Assembly (NCBI GenBank): GCA_900552945.1
Contig: USBI01000004.1
Location: 1 to 63,616 of the forward strand
DNA: 63,616 nt
Reading direction: 5' to 3'
From: an uncultured Oscillospiraceae bacterium
GTDB taxonomy: Bacteria; Bacillota; Clostridia; Oscillospirales; Ruminococcaceae
The position numbers were made by a program, and so were the translations under genes. The notes beneath the pieces were generated by a model that saw only the letters and a program-made list of their open reading frames with translations, had not been told where the DNA came from and searched no databases. Of this stretch, positions 1 to 8,660 are shown piece after piece; position 1 is the first letter of the stretch, and each line of letters starts with the position of its first letter.

Positions 1-135
1 GTCATGAACCCGGTTATTGTCGTGTCGGTCATCGTCTCCCTTTGGGGGATCATCAATGACCCGACCACAAAAGGCCTCAGCGACAGCGCGCAGGCCATGA
101 CCTACACCGAACCGAAACAGGAGGAGAGCAAATGA
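1..135 (+). CDS. phage holin, phiLC3-type, C-terminal part
   Basis: The reading frame is open from the window edge to a TGA at 133-135, so the N-terminus is missing. The visible end contains a hydrophobic segment followed by IINDPTTKGLSDS and a short charged tail, a signature I recognise from phiLC3/phage_holin_1 small holins. Such proteins form lesions in the cytoplasmic membrane that release the endolysin at the end of the lytic cycle. The stop overlaps the start of the endolysin gene (ATGA at 132-135), the usual translational coupling of a lysis cassette. It is the last part of a prophage lying to the left of the window. Confidence 0.8.
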   Translation, partial: VMNPVIVVSVIVSLWGIINDPTTKGLSDSAQAMTYTEPKQEESK

Positions 136-1199
136 GCGTAAAGGGAATCGACGTTTCCAAATATCAGGGAAACATTGACTGGAACAAGGTAAAAGCCGAC
201 GGGGTGGAATTTGTAGTCATCCGTGCGGGATATGGTAGGGAGATCAGCCAGAAAGACCCGTATTTTGAAGAAAACTACAAGGGTGCAAAAGCGGCAGGGC
301 TGCGGGTCGGTACATACTGGTACTCCTACGCGGAAAGCGCGGAAGATGCGAAAACAGAGGCGGCCGCCTTTCTGGAAGCGGTCAGCGGCAAGACGTTTGA
401 CCTGCCAGTTTACTACGATGTAGAGGAAAACGCGCAGGCGCAGAAAGGGAAAGAGTTTGTCACCGGTGTCATTCTCGCGTTCGTCGAAGAGGTGGAAAAA
501 GCGGGTTACAAGGTCGGTGTGTACGCCAATACCAACTGGCTTACCAATTACATTGCGCTGGACAAGCTGGGCGGCAGAAGCATTTGGAAAGCGGACTACC
601 GTGAAAACTACGATAAAGAAATTGAATGCGACATTCATCAGTATTCTTCCAATGGTAGCGTAAGCGGCATTTCCGGCCGGTGCGATATGAACACCGGGTA
701 TGCGGAGTTTTGTAAAATCCCGGACGAACCGGCTCCCACACCGGAACCGGAGCCGACCCCGGCGCCGGCGTTCACCTGCGACGTGTTTTACCGTGTGCGT
801 ACCAAAGCGCACGGATGGTTGTCGGAAGTGAAAAACCTCACCGATTACGCGGGCTGGAAAGAAAGCCCGGTGACCGATGTCGCGGTGAAAGTATCCGATG
901 GTAGCGTCAAATACCGGGTACACGTCAAAGGTGGCAACTGGCTGCCGTATGTGACCGGGTATGATGTGAATGACAGCAAGAACGGTTATGCCGGCAACGG
1001 AAAACCAATCGACGCGGTGGAAATTTACTACTACACACCGAACGGAATCAAACCGGCGAAGAAGGCGAAGTATCGTGTGGCGCCGACCGGCAAAGATTAT
1101 TACAGCTGGCAGTATGACAACGAGAAAACAAACGGGCAGGACGGATATGCCGGACTGTTTGGGAAAGAGATCGGCAAAGTACAGGTCGTGATCGAATAA
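132..1199 (+). CDS. phage endolysin, GH25 lysozyme (N-acetylmuramidase)
   Basis: A 355-residue protein with an N-terminal glycoside hydrolase family 25 domain (about residues 4-195). It opens with GIDVSKYQG, and the acidic pair of the DxE motif (D96 and E98 in YYDVEEN) is present, so muramidase activity against peptidoglycan is expected. A proline-glutamate linker (PTPEPEPTPAPA, about 198-213) joins it to a C-terminal region of about 140 residues with two YAG-type repeats, probably a cell-wall-binding module. There is no signal peptide, which agrees with holin-dependent release. It follows the holin with a 4-nt overlap and a GGAGAG ribosome site. A terminator follows, so this is probably the last gene of the prophage lysis module. 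Confidence 0.92.
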   Translation: MSVKGIDVSKYQGNIDWNKVKADGVEFVVIRAGYGREISQKDPYFEENYKGAKAAGLRVGTYWYSYAESAEDAKTEAAAFLEAVSGKTFDLPVYYDVEENAQAQKGKEFVTGVILAFVEEVEKAGYKVGVYANTNWLTNYIALDKLGGRSIWKADYRENYDKEIECDIHQYSSNGSVSGISGRCDMNTGYAEFCKIPDEPAPTPEPEPTPAPAFTCDVFYRVRTKAHGWLSEVKNLTDYAGWKESPVTDVAVKVSDGSVKYRVHVKGGNWLPYVTGYDVNDSKNGYAGNGKPIDAVEIYYYTPNGIKPAKKAKYRVAPTGKDYYSWQYDNEKTNGQDGYAGLFGKEIGKVQVVIE

Positions 1200-1210
1200 A
1201 ACGAAGAAAA

Positions 1211-1246
1211 CCCCGGCTGCTCAAACGAGCGGTCGGGGGATTTTTA
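1211..1246 (+). terminator. rho-independent terminator after the endolysin
   Basis: A GC-rich hairpin (CCCCG ... CGGGG with GCTC/GAGC inside) is followed by ATTTTTAT. It lies 11 nt after the endolysin stop and closes the prophage lysis transcript. Confidence 0.8.
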
Positions 1247-1264
1247 TAAGATTCAAAAACCACT

Positions 1265-1293
1265 TTGCGAATGCAGCGGTTGGTGGTAAAATG
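1265..1293 (+). promoter_or_regulatory. sigma-A-type promoter for the broken zinc-ribbon gene
   Basis: TTGCGA and TAAAAT are separated by 17 nt. The start codon of the downstream interrupted gene lies about 45 nt from the -10 box. Confidence 0.55.
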
Positions 1294-1337
1294 AAGAAAG
1301 GCCAATATACAGGCGGCGTGTAAAAGGAGGAGTCAAA

Positions 1338-2144
1338 TTGCAAATGCTTCAGACAAGATGGACCCTGAAGGTTGGCATAGGAGGCCTTTTTTATCTGCTT
1401 GCGGCGTTGCTTTACCCATTTGAAATGGTCTTTCGTTATTAACTTTCATTTATGCTTGCTGAAACTCCGCAATTCTCAATTGAAATGTTCGAGAAAATGT
1501 TCAATCGGTTTCATTACACGACGCTTTTTGGCATAGGCTTGTTTTTGGCGCTTTTGGCAATAAGTTTTCTTCTCTTTGCGCGTCAGCACAACGTTGGACT
1601 GGTAGTCGTGACCGGGTTTCAGGCGTTGCAGTGCCTGCTTCTTTACGGGGACGTTCTGATTAATTATCTGATGCGGCCGCATACCTATTATTTTTCATGG
1701 TATGAGATGGTGTACAGCTTTCTTGGGATTGCGGCGCATCTGTTGATCGTGGTGTTTGCGGCTGTTTCGGTCTTTAGAGGGCGGCACGCCTCTGTTCGTG
1801 CTTTGAAACAGGTGTGGTATCTTCCCGGCGCATTGTTTTTGCTTGGTTTGATGGTGCTGATTGCGTCCTGGCCGGATATGTATCTTGGGAACCCTCTTTT
1901 GTTGGCCGCCTCTTATATGGAATGCGTGGCAATATTTGTGTTCGGCTGGTGGTTGGCAAACCCGTATCAATCGGGAAACGCCGCTTACGTGGTACCGACT
2001 CAACCGAATATTGCACCGAATACGGTGATAGTTCAACCGAACCTTGTTGCTGCCTTCTGCCCCAATTGCGGTCGTCGGTTGACTGAACAGGAAAAATTCT
2101 GCAGCGAATGCGGGTGCCCTCGCCCTGTAATTTTCCGGCGGTAA
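1338..2144 (+). pseudogene. zinc-ribbon integral membrane protein interrupted by an in-frame stop
   Basis: A strong ribosome site (AAAGGAGGAG, about 1323-1332) precedes a TTG at 1338 (ATG at 1344). That frame encodes a 34-residue piece with one hydrophobic segment, then meets TAA at 1440-1442. The same frame reopens at once and runs from 1452 to 2144 (230 residues), with about four further membrane segments and a C-terminal zinc ribbon (CPNCG ... CSECG). No Shine-Dalgarno sequence precedes the ATG at 1452. The simplest reading is one gene of about 268 codons split by a nonsense mutation. A short leader peptide followed by reinitiation cannot be excluded. Function unknown; the zinc ribbon resembles those in the operon at 5.4-9.5 kb. 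Confidence 0.65.
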
Positions 2145-2163
2145 GCGGATTTTGACAGGCTTT

Positions 2164-2206
2164 AAAAACCCTTTCCGCTGTTTCTGGCGGCGGAAAGGGT
2201 TTTTGT
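2164..2206 (+). terminator. rho-independent terminator
   Basis: AAAAACCCTTTCCGC pairs with GCGGAAAGGGTTTTT around a short loop, just after the zinc-ribbon gene. The symmetric A/T tails would allow use on both strands. Confidence 0.85.
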
Positions 2207-2304
2207 GTTTGACGGGAATGTTGGTTACAGCCGGGCGGGCAGACCGTAAGATTACAGAGTATGATTGAATGGGAAAAGCTGGGTTTAAACGTTCTGGAAC
2301 GAGG

Positions 2305-2333
2305 TTGTATTTTTGCGGTTTGCGCCCTATAAT
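2305..2333 (+). promoter_or_regulatory. sigma-A promoter of the methyltransferase gene
   Basis: TTGTAT and a perfect TATAAT are separated by 17 nt. The 5' leader before the GTG start at 2402 is about 60 nt and shows no obvious structure. Confidence 0.75.
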
Positions 2334-2401
2334 TGGGTTGACCGAATGCTGTGGCTGACAGGGCCGCGCAAGGGATCAGGTGTTAAAAAGGGGGTATTTC
2401 T

Positions 2402-3175
2402 GTGAATGATTACGTTTTGTTTAATCAAAACCGATGGAATAAAGTCGCCGAAAAAGGGATTCGTTATACCGTACCGCTGACACACGAACAGTTTGAGGCG
2501 GCGAAGACACAACCGCTCCAGGTTGCTCTCACAGTAGGAAGATCGGTGCCCTGTGAATGGTTTGATCGTGCAGTAGGAAACCGGTTGCTTGGTTTAGCCT
2601 GTGGAGGCGGGCAGCAAGGGCCGCTGTTTGCCGCAAAAGGGTTTGACACGACCATCATGGATTTTTCCGAAAACCAGCTGGCGTCCGACCGGATGGTCGC
2701 CAAGCGGGAGGGGTTGACCATCAAAACCATCCAAGCGGATATGACGGAGCGTTTTCCGTTTGAGGATGCTTCGTTTGACATTGTTTTCTGCCCGGTTTCC
2801 AATGTTTATATCGAATCGCTGGATCGTTTGTGGGCTGAGTGCTATCGGGTGCTTACTAAGGGCGGATTGCTTATGGTAGGGTATGTGAATCCGTGGATTT
2901 ACATGTATGACGCGGATGATGTGTGGGACCATCCCGAAAAGGAACTGATGCTCAAATACGAACTTCCGTTTAATTCCAGACAGTTGGAGCAGCAGGGCGT
3001 GATAAAAATCGACCCGGAATACGGCTATGAATTTAGCCATACGTTGGAAGAACAGATTCGCGGGCAGCTCCGGTGTGGGTTTGCCATGATTGATTTTTAT
3101 GAGTCCAAAGACCCCAGAAATCGTCTGAGCCGTTTCGGCAGCAACTATCTTGCCAATCTGTGTGTGAAATGGTGA
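2402..3175 (+). CDS. class I SAM-dependent methyltransferase
   Basis: A 257-residue soluble protein. Residues about 55-140 carry the Rossmann methyltransferase core: motif I LGLACGGGQQ, the acidic end of strand 2 (TTIMDFSENQL), motif II/III with QADMTERFPFEDASFDIVFCP, and post-motif RVLTKGGLLMVGYVNPW. The substrate cannot be read from sequence. The family (Methyltransf_11) includes ubiquinone/menaquinone-type and small-molecule methylases. Translation starts at GTG (2402) preceded by AAAGGGGG. It is monocistronic, with its own promoter at 2305-2333 and a terminator at 3224-3264. Confidence 0.85.
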   Translation: MNDYVLFNQNRWNKVAEKGIRYTVPLTHEQFEAAKTQPLQVALTVGRSVPCEWFDRAVGNRLLGLACGGGQQGPLFAAKGFDTTIMDFSENQLASDRMVAKREGLTIKTIQADMTERFPFEDASFDIVFCPVSNVYIESLDRLWAECYRVLTKGGLLMVGYVNPWIYMYDADDVWDHPEKELMLKYELPFNSRQLEQQGVIKIDPEYGYEFSHTLEEQIRGQLRCGFAMIDFYESKDPRNRLSRFGSNYLANLCVKW

Positions 3176-3223
3176 AAACAATTTGTGATGATAACGTTTG
3201 TGCGGATGGATTATTTGGGTGAA

Positions 3224-3264
3224 ACAAACCCCCGGCGCTCAATTGAGCGCCGGGGGTTTGTTTT
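3224..3264 (+). terminator. bidirectional rho-independent terminator
   Basis: A long perfect hairpin (AACAAACCCCCGGCGCTC / GAGCGCCGGGGGTTTGTT) lies between two convergent genes, so it can end both transcripts. Confidence 0.92.
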
Positions 3265-3297
3265 AAGGATTTGTGTTTGAAAAGCGTTTTGTGTGGA

Positions 3298-4437
3298 TTA
3301 AAACCGTGGGATGGTAATCCATTCGCCGTCGCGCAGTGCGGATTCGTGCGCGCAGATACCTGCGGCGGTGATGTTGGCCGCGAGCGTTTCGTCTACCAGC
3401 GGTTTGTGGTCTTCCACGATGCTGCGCACGAATTCATGCACCAGATGCGGGTGAGAACCGTGGTGGCCGCCCCCCGCACCTTTGACCAGCGATTTCTGCG
3501 GATTGGTAGGGTCGTAATTTCCGCCGACCGTGTGCTTCCAAAGCTGTTTGGGGAGCGTGTTATAGTGGTTGGGCATTTCAGTGACGCAGGCATCTGTGCG
3601 GAATCCGCGGGAGCCGGATTCGTGGGTCTCGGTGAGTGTAGTGATATACGGGTCATCTCCGTCGCCAAAGCCCCATTCAAAGGTTTTCTTGCTTCCGTAA
3701 ACGCTCAGCCCTTCCTGGTAGACCCTTGCGGTCTCAAACAGAGAGCGGGTCGCTTCGGCGGAAAGCCCGCTCGCGAATTTGAAATGCGCGGTCTCTACCG
3801 GGAAAGGATTGCCGTACTGTTTTACCAGTTCTTCCCGCATACTGCCTGAACCGAGGCAGGAAACCCGCTCAATCCGGCTGCCGGATAAACCCACCATCGG
3901 CGCGATGGCATGGGTACCGTACCAGAAAGGAGGAAGTCCGTTCCAGTAAGACGGCCAGTTCTCCATGTCTTGATAATGCGAGCCGCGCAGGAACTGGATT
4001 CTGCCCATCTCGCCGCGTTCCAGCATTTCTTTGATGTAAAAATACTGGTAGGTAAACAGGGTGGTCTCCATCATCATATAGTTTTTCCCGGAGTGCCGTA
4101 CCGCTTTGAAAATATTTCGAATCTCTTCCAGAGTAGTTGCCATGGGAACGGTGCAGGCGCAGTGCTTGCCCGATTCCAGCACCTGAACCGTTTGTTTGGC
4201 ATGGTCCGGAATGCAGGTAACAAGGTGGACTGCGTCGAGCGAATCATCTGCGAGCACCTCGTCGAGCGAAGCGTAAACCTTTGAAATGTTATATTCTTCT
4301 GCGAACTGTTTTGCCAGATTTGGGTCGAGGTCGCAGATGCCGATCTCTTCCACATCAGGATGGTCTTTCCATATGGGGACGAATGCGCCGCCGAACCCCA
4401 GCCCGACAACAGCCGCTCTTATTTTTTTATCTGTCAT
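3298..4437 (-). CDS. Gfo/Idh/MocA-family NAD(P)-dependent oxidoreductase (atypical)
   Basis: About 379 residues. The N-terminal Rossmann fold begins with AAVVGLGFGGAF and has the acidic ICDLDPN strand end expected for NAD(P) binding. The C-terminal part is the mixed alpha/beta substrate domain of sugar oxidoreductases. The conserved EKP motif after the nucleotide domain is replaced by TVPMATT, so the usual catalytic lysine is absent at that site. I place the start at the second ATG (4437), 9 nt after AAGGAG; an ATG at 4443 is only 3 nt away from it. It is transcribed divergently from an AraC regulator with 100 nt between them, so it is a likely regulatory target. The likely substrate is a sugar or inositol derivative; this is inference. 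Confidence 0.85.
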   Translation of the reverse strand: MTDKKIRAAVVGLGFGGAFVPIWKDHPDVEEIGICDLDPNLAKQFAEEYNISKVYASLDEVLADDSLDAVHLVTCIPDHAKQTVQVLESGKHCACTVPMATTLEEIRNIFKAVRHSGKNYMMMETTLFTYQYFYIKEMLERGEMGRIQFLRGSHYQDMENWPSYWNGLPPFWYGTHAIAPMVGLSGSRIERVSCLGSGSMREELVKQYGNPFPVETAHFKFASGLSAEATRSLFETARVYQEGLSVYGSKKTFEWGFGDGDDPYITTLTETHESGSRGFRTDACVTEMPNHYNTLPKQLWKHTVGGNYDPTNPQKSLVKGAGGGHHGSHPHLVHEFVRSIVEDHKPLVDETLAANITAAGICAHESALRDGEWITIPRF

Positions 4438-4493
4438 GTTCATCAGCTCCTTTTTCTGAATCTGATTATAGCGTGCGCTGATTTTTTACACCA

Positions 4494-4522
4494 TTGACAG
4501 AATGGAATACCACATGTATGAT
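4494..4522 (+). promoter_or_regulatory. sigma-A promoter of the AraC regulator
   Basis: TTGACA and TATGAT are separated by exactly 17 nt. Transcription should begin about 15-20 nt before the TTG start at 4545. Confidence 0.8.
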
Positions 4523-4544
4523 TTGGTAAAAAGGGGGCGGTTGT

Positions 4545-5366
4545 TTGACGTTGTTTGAACTGGAAACAAGGCGGGAAATCAGCGCCGCCTATTATAATTT
4601 TTACGCGGAACCCGCCCTGCATCCCGACCGGGTCATGTACGAGCACGACTTCGTTTACATCTGCGAGGGAGGCTGGGAGGTCTTTCAAGACGGTCTTCCG
4701 TTCCAGTTGGAAGAAGGGGATGTTCTGCTTTTGTCCGCAGGGCACCATCATTATGGAGAATTGCCCTGCAAAGAGGGAACACGGACAATGTATATTCATG
4801 TAAGTCCGGCGGATGACCGAAATGCGGGTACAGATGACGGTGAACCGGAAGGATATGTCCTTCTGCCGGAAAAGGTCTCATGCGGGCAGTTCCCCAGAGT
4901 GAAACGGCTGTTTGAAACGATTGTGTATGAGTATTCACTTGCCGAACCGCCGTTGTATCAGGCGCGGTTATCCGCTTTGTTTGGATTGCTGTTGGTCGAA
5001 CTCAGCGCGGCGCTGCAGCGGGCAGAACCGTTGGCGCAGGACCCGCTTGTTAAGGAGGTGCTGGATTTCATCCACGCCAATCCGCAGCGTTTTTTTACCG
5101 GAGAAGAACTGGCGAAACGCTTTTTTGTCTGTTCAAAAACCCTCATCAGCCGGTTTCGGTCGGAAAAGGGGGTGACTCCTTACCAATATCAACTGCAGAA
5201 TAAATTAAACGGAGCGGAATCCTATTTAAAGGAGCATCCAACGGCTACCCTGCGGGAAGCTGCGAAGAACTTTGGCTTTTACGATGAATTCCATTTCAGC
5301 CGTCAGTTCAAGAAAATGTTTGGGGTGCCGCCGGGCGAATACCGGAAAGTGAATGCGCGTGGGTAA
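4545..5366 (+). CDS. AraC-family transcriptional regulator with cupin-like sensor
   Basis: A 273-residue regulator. The N-terminal region (about 20-100) has the AraC-binding cupin pattern: HDFVYICEGGWEVFQDG, then LEEGDVLLLSAGHHHYG. The C-terminal hundred residues contain two helix-turn-helix units, ending with the typical FGFYDEFHFSRQFKKMFGVPPGEYRK. The start is TTG, 7 nt after AAGGGGG. It is divergent from the Gfo/Idh/MocA oxidoreductase, and the pair looks like a sugar-responsive switch. Effector unknown. Confidence 0.88.
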   Translation: MTLFELETRREISAAYYNFYAEPALHPDRVMYEHDFVYICEGGWEVFQDGLPFQLEEGDVLLLSAGHHHYGELPCKEGTRTMYIHVSPADDRNAGTDDGEPEGYVLLPEKVSCGQFPRVKRLFETIVYEYSLAEPPLYQARLSALFGLLLVELSAALQRAEPLAQDPLVKEVLDFIHANPQRFFTGEELAKRFFVCSKTLISRFRSEKGVTPYQYQLQNKLNGAESYLKEHPTATLREAAKNFGFYDEFHFSRQFKKMFGVPPGEYRKVNARG

Positions 5367-5417
5367 AAGCAAATTCTGCAAGGATAAGCGCCGTTTGAAA
5401 ACAGTCTGAAAAAGCGC

Positions 5418-5447
5418 TTTACGCGATAAGCGGCGATAGGGTATAAT
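5418..5447 (+). promoter_or_regulatory. promoter of the YdjGHI-like operon
   Basis: A perfect TATAAT (5442-5447) has TTTACG 18 nt upstream. The -35 is weak, and I see no other promoter before the four-gene operon. Confidence 0.5.
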
Positions 5448-5473
5448 GAAGCTGAATGGGCAGGAGGTGTGTC

Positions 5474-6229
5474 ATGCAGCCGAATCAGATATTTTGGCTT
5501 GTCGGCGGGGTGATTGTCGTAGCGCTGGCAATTGTGATTTTGCTTGCGGTCAAAAAGGTCCGCGATTTTTCTAGACAGCTGTTCGGCACGCCGTCGGTGT
5601 CTGAAGGAATCGCCCGGCAGAGAGAAATGCTTTCCCGCACGCCGAAATCGGTTTCGGCGATGACGCGGGTGTACCTTCCGCAGATTGAGCGGGATTTCCC
5701 GGCGTTTCATTACGACGAGGCGCGTCAAAAAGCAGAAGACGCGTTATCCGCCTTTTTTACAGCGCTCACCCGGCAGGATGCCTCACGGCTTGCTTCCGTT
5801 TCACAACCGCTCCGGCAGCAGGCAGTCAGGCGGATTGATGACGCCAAAGCGCGGGGGGAGCGGGAACATTTTGAACGGGTGCGGATTCATCAAACGGAAA
5901 TCGCGCGTTACATCAAAAGCGGCGGGCGCTGCACGGTGGTTTTTCAGAGCGCGGTGGAGTATCTGTTTTATGTCACCCGCCAAAACGAACTACTCAGAGG
6001 CAGCAAAGAATTGTTCGAGCAGACGAAGTACAACATCAGCCTCGTTTATGTGCAGGACGCAAAACAGCTCACCGAGGCCGAACAGGATAAATCGGCAGGG
6101 CTTACCTGCCCGAACTGCGGTGCGCCGCTTAAAACGCTCGGCGTAAAAATTTGTGATTACTGCGGGTCGTCCGTAGAAGAAATAAACCGGTATGCCTGGG
6201 AATTTTCAGGTATTGAGTTGATTGATTAA
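5474..6229 (+). CDS. membrane-anchored Tim44-like protein with C-terminal zinc ribbon
   Basis: About 251 residues, starting at ATG 5474, 6 nt after AGGAGG; the in-frame ATG at 5456 lies upstream of that site. One membrane helix (about residues 6-28) is followed by a charged region. A soluble domain (about 75-195) has the look of Tim44/NTF2-like domains (FHYDEARQKAEDALSAFF ... GGRCTVVFQSAVEYLFYV). The C-terminus holds a zinc ribbon (CPNCGAPL ... CDYCGS). It is the first gene of an operon with SPFH, zinc-ribbon and TPM proteins. I infer a scaffold at the inner membrane. The Tim44 assignment is by pattern only and moderately certain; the zinc ribbon and membrane anchor are clear. Confidence 0.65.
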   Translation: MQPNQIFWLVGGVIVVALAIVILLAVKKVRDFSRQLFGTPSVSEGIARQREMLSRTPKSVSAMTRVYLPQIERDFPAFHYDEARQKAEDALSAFFTALTRQDASRLASVSQPLRQQAVRRIDDAKARGEREHFERVRIHQTEIARYIKSGGRCTVVFQSAVEYLFYVTRQNELLRGSKELFEQTKYNISLVYVQDAKQLTEAEQDKSAGLTCPNCGAPLKTLGVKICDYCGSSVEEINRYAWEFSGIELID

Positions 6230-6273
6230 ATCCAGCATACAATTTTACAAGGTAACAAAAAGGAGTTGTTATT

Positions 6274-7575
6274 ATGGGCATTATCAGAGCAGCAATCGGA
6301 GCGATTACCGGCGGGTTGGCAGACCAGTGGCTGGAAGTGATTGAACCGGACAATATGGGCAGTGAGACTGTGTTTACCAGCGGCGTTCTGGTGCGCCGGG
6401 GAGACAACCGGTACAGCAACACCAAAGGTTCTCAGCGCACCGTTTCCAACGGTTCGGTCATCCATGTGTACGACAATCAGTTTATGATGCTGGTCGATGG
6501 CGGCAAGATCGTGGATTATACCGCGGAACCGGGTTATTACACCGTCAATAATTCCGCGATGCCGTCCATCTTCAACGGCCAGTTCGGAGACAGCCTGAAA
6601 GAGTCGTTCAACCGGGTGAAATTCAGCGGTGTGACGCCGACGGCGCAGCAGGTCTACTATATCAATCTGCAGGAGATCAAAGGGATCAAGTTCGGCACCC
6701 GCAACCCGATCAACTACTTTGACAATTTCTATAACGCGGAGCTGTTTTTGCGTACCCATGGCACCTATTCCATCAAAATTGTGGACCCCATCAAGTTTTA
6801 CATGGAGGTTATCCCGCGCAACGCTGAGCGGGTGGAGATCACCAGCATCAACGAACAGTATTTTTCCGAGTTTATGGAAGCGCTTCAGGCGGCGATCAAC
6901 CAGCTTTCGGCGGATGGCGAGCGCATTTCGTTTGTTCCGTCCAAAGGAAGAGAACTCAGCCGTTATATGGGCAATATTCTCGACGAGGATTGGAGAAATC
7001 TTCGTGGTATGGAGATTCAGTCGGTCGGTATTGCCAGCATTTCTTACGATGAAGAGTCGACTAAACTCATCAATATGCGCAATCAGGGCGCTATGCTTGG
7101 CGACCCCAGTGTGCGGGAAGGTTACGTGCAGGGAGCGGTAGCGCGCGGCATGGAGGCTGCGGGTTCTAACGCGGCTGGCAGTATGGCTGGATTTATGGGT
7201 ATGGGGATTGGCATGCAGGCCGGCGGAGGATTTGTCGGCGCTGCGTCGCAGGCAAACCAGCAGCAGATGGAGCGCGCCGGTCAGCAGCCGGCTGCCCCGA
7301 AACCGGAACCCGAAGGCTGGCTTTGTGCCTGCGGGGCAAAGAATACCGGTAATTTCTGTACCCAGTGCGGGAAACCCAAACCGCAGGAAGATGGGTGGAC
7401 CTGTGTCTGCGGGCACAAAAACAAAGGCAATTTCTGTTCCCAGTGCGGGAAACCGCGCCCGTCCGGCAAGGTGAAATGCAGTAAATGCGGTTATGAACCG
7501 GATCCGTCTGCACCGCTGCCGAAATTCTGCCCGAACTGCGGCGATCCCATCGGCCCTGAGGATCAGGAAGGTTAA
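6274..7575 (+). CDS. ydjI: SPFH/Band-7 domain protein, YdjI-like, with three C-terminal zinc ribbons
   Basis: A 433-residue soluble protein. Residues about 1-290 form an SPFH-type domain of the 'virion core protein' group, beginning GIIRAAIGAITGGLADQW with a conserved ETVFTSGVLVRRG stretch. A glycine/methionine-rich hinge (about 300-335) follows. Then come three zinc ribbons (CACGAKN..CTQCG, CVCGHKN..CSQCG, CSKCGYEP..CPNCG). SPFH proteins oligomerise on membranes, and YdjI in B. subtilis belongs to the membrane-stress complex encoded with PspA. It lies between a Tim44-like gene and a YdjG-like gene with short gaps, preceded by AAAAAGGAG. The repeated ribbons suggest tandem duplication. Homology to YdjI is from pattern recognition. 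Confidence 0.82.
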   Translation: MGIIRAAIGAITGGLADQWLEVIEPDNMGSETVFTSGVLVRRGDNRYSNTKGSQRTVSNGSVIHVYDNQFMMLVDGGKIVDYTAEPGYYTVNNSAMPSIFNGQFGDSLKESFNRVKFSGVTPTAQQVYYINLQEIKGIKFGTRNPINYFDNFYNAELFLRTHGTYSIKIVDPIKFYMEVIPRNAERVEITSINEQYFSEFMEALQAAINQLSADGERISFVPSKGRELSRYMGNILDEDWRNLRGMEIQSVGIASISYDEESTKLINMRNQGAMLGDPSVREGYVQGAVARGMEAAGSNAAGSMAGFMGMGIGMQAGGGFVGAASQANQQQMERAGQQPAAPKPEPEGWLCACGAKNTGNFCTQCGKPKPQEDGWTCVCGHKNKGNFCSQCGKPRPSGKVKCSKCGYEPDPSAPLPKFCPNCGDPIGPEDQEG

Positions 7576-7601
7576 CCCCTGGGGAAAGGAGAACCCATTT
7601 T

Positions 7602-8660
7602 ATGACCGTTGTATCTTATAAATGCCCGAACTGCGGCGCGGAACTTGAGTTTGACCCTAAGACTCAGAAGTTTGGGTGTGAATACTGCTCCTCGCAGTTT
7701 ACCAAAGAGGAACTGGACCGGATCCGTCCGGAGCCGGAGGCGGCTGACCAGCCTGAAGATAAGAAAGAAGCCGAAAAAAACGGTGCGGAAGAGGCTGTGG
7801 TCTACTCCTGCCCGAGTTGCGGTGCGGAGATTGTGACCGACGCGACAACAGCCGCTACCTTCTGTTATTACTGCCACAATCCGGTCGTCCTTTCCGGCCG
7901 GCTGGACGGCAGCTTTACGCCGGATAAGGTCGTGCCGTTCGCCTTCAATCAGGAACAGGCGCAGAAGAAATTTGAAGAATGGATCGGCAAAAAGAAATTC
8001 CTGCCGAAATCGTTTTCAAGAGAGCGTCGGCTGGAAAAGCTGACCGGCGTTTATTTCCCTTACTGGCTGACCGACTGTGATGTGTTTGGCCGAATCGACG
8101 GGCAGGCGACCCGGGTGCGCACCTGGCGTTCCGGAAACCGCCGGTTTACCGAGACCAGTTTTTACAAAGTGGTGCGCGGCGGCGAGATTCATTTTGAGGA
8201 TATGCTCCATTCCGCCCTTTCTAAGGCAAACCGGGTTTTGGTGGAGCAGGTTCAGCCGTTTTCCGAACGAGGAATGAAAGATTTTTCCATGGCGTATCTC
8301 TCCGGCTTCTTTGCCGAGAAGCGGGATATGGAATACAAACAGTTTGAGCCGACGGTGCGGTCTCAGGTGAGACAGTACACTGAATCGCTTCTGCGTGACC
8401 GGGTGAACGGTTACGCGACTGTCAATGTCGGCAGCACGGTGGCTGAGATACATACCCTTAAGCCGGAATATGCGCTGCTGCCGGTCTGGACGATGACCTT
8501 CCGGTACCAGAACGAGCTGTACTATTACGCCATGAACGGGCAAACTGGAAAGACCTGCGGAAAGCTGCCGGTCAGCTATAAAAAACTGGCGCTTTTGTTT
8601 GCGGGCATTGCTTTGCCCATTGCTATTCTGCTTGGATTTGGGGGGTATTTTCTGCTATGA
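7602..8660 (+). CDS. ydjG: TFIIB-type zinc-ribbon membrane protein, YdjG-like
   Basis: A 352-residue protein with two N-terminal zinc ribbons (CPNCGAEL..CEYCSS near residue 8, and CPSCGAEI..CYYCHN near 70) separated by an acidic linker. A long soluble domain (about 105-325) contains YFPYWLTDCDV. One C-terminal membrane helix (about 330-350) follows. This order matches B. subtilis YdjG, a partner in the PspA/YdjGHI complex. Its TGA overlaps the ATG of the following TPM gene by 4 nt, so the two are translationally coupled. The role is probably as a membrane-anchored adaptor; this is inference. Confidence 0.82.
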   Translation: MTVVSYKCPNCGAELEFDPKTQKFGCEYCSSQFTKEELDRIRPEPEAADQPEDKKEAEKNGAEEAVVYSCPSCGAEIVTDATTAATFCYYCHNPVVLSGRLDGSFTPDKVVPFAFNQEQAQKKFEEWIGKKKFLPKSFSRERRLEKLTGVYFPYWLTDCDVFGRIDGQATRVRTWRSGNRRFTETSFYKVVRGGEIHFEDMLHSALSKANRVLVEQVQPFSERGMKDFSMAYLSGFFAEKRDMEYKQFEPTVRSQVRQYTESLLRDRVNGYATVNVGSTVAEIHTLKPEYALLPVWTMTFRYQNELYYYAMNGQTGKTCGKLPVSYKKLALLFAGIALPIAILLGFGGYFLL

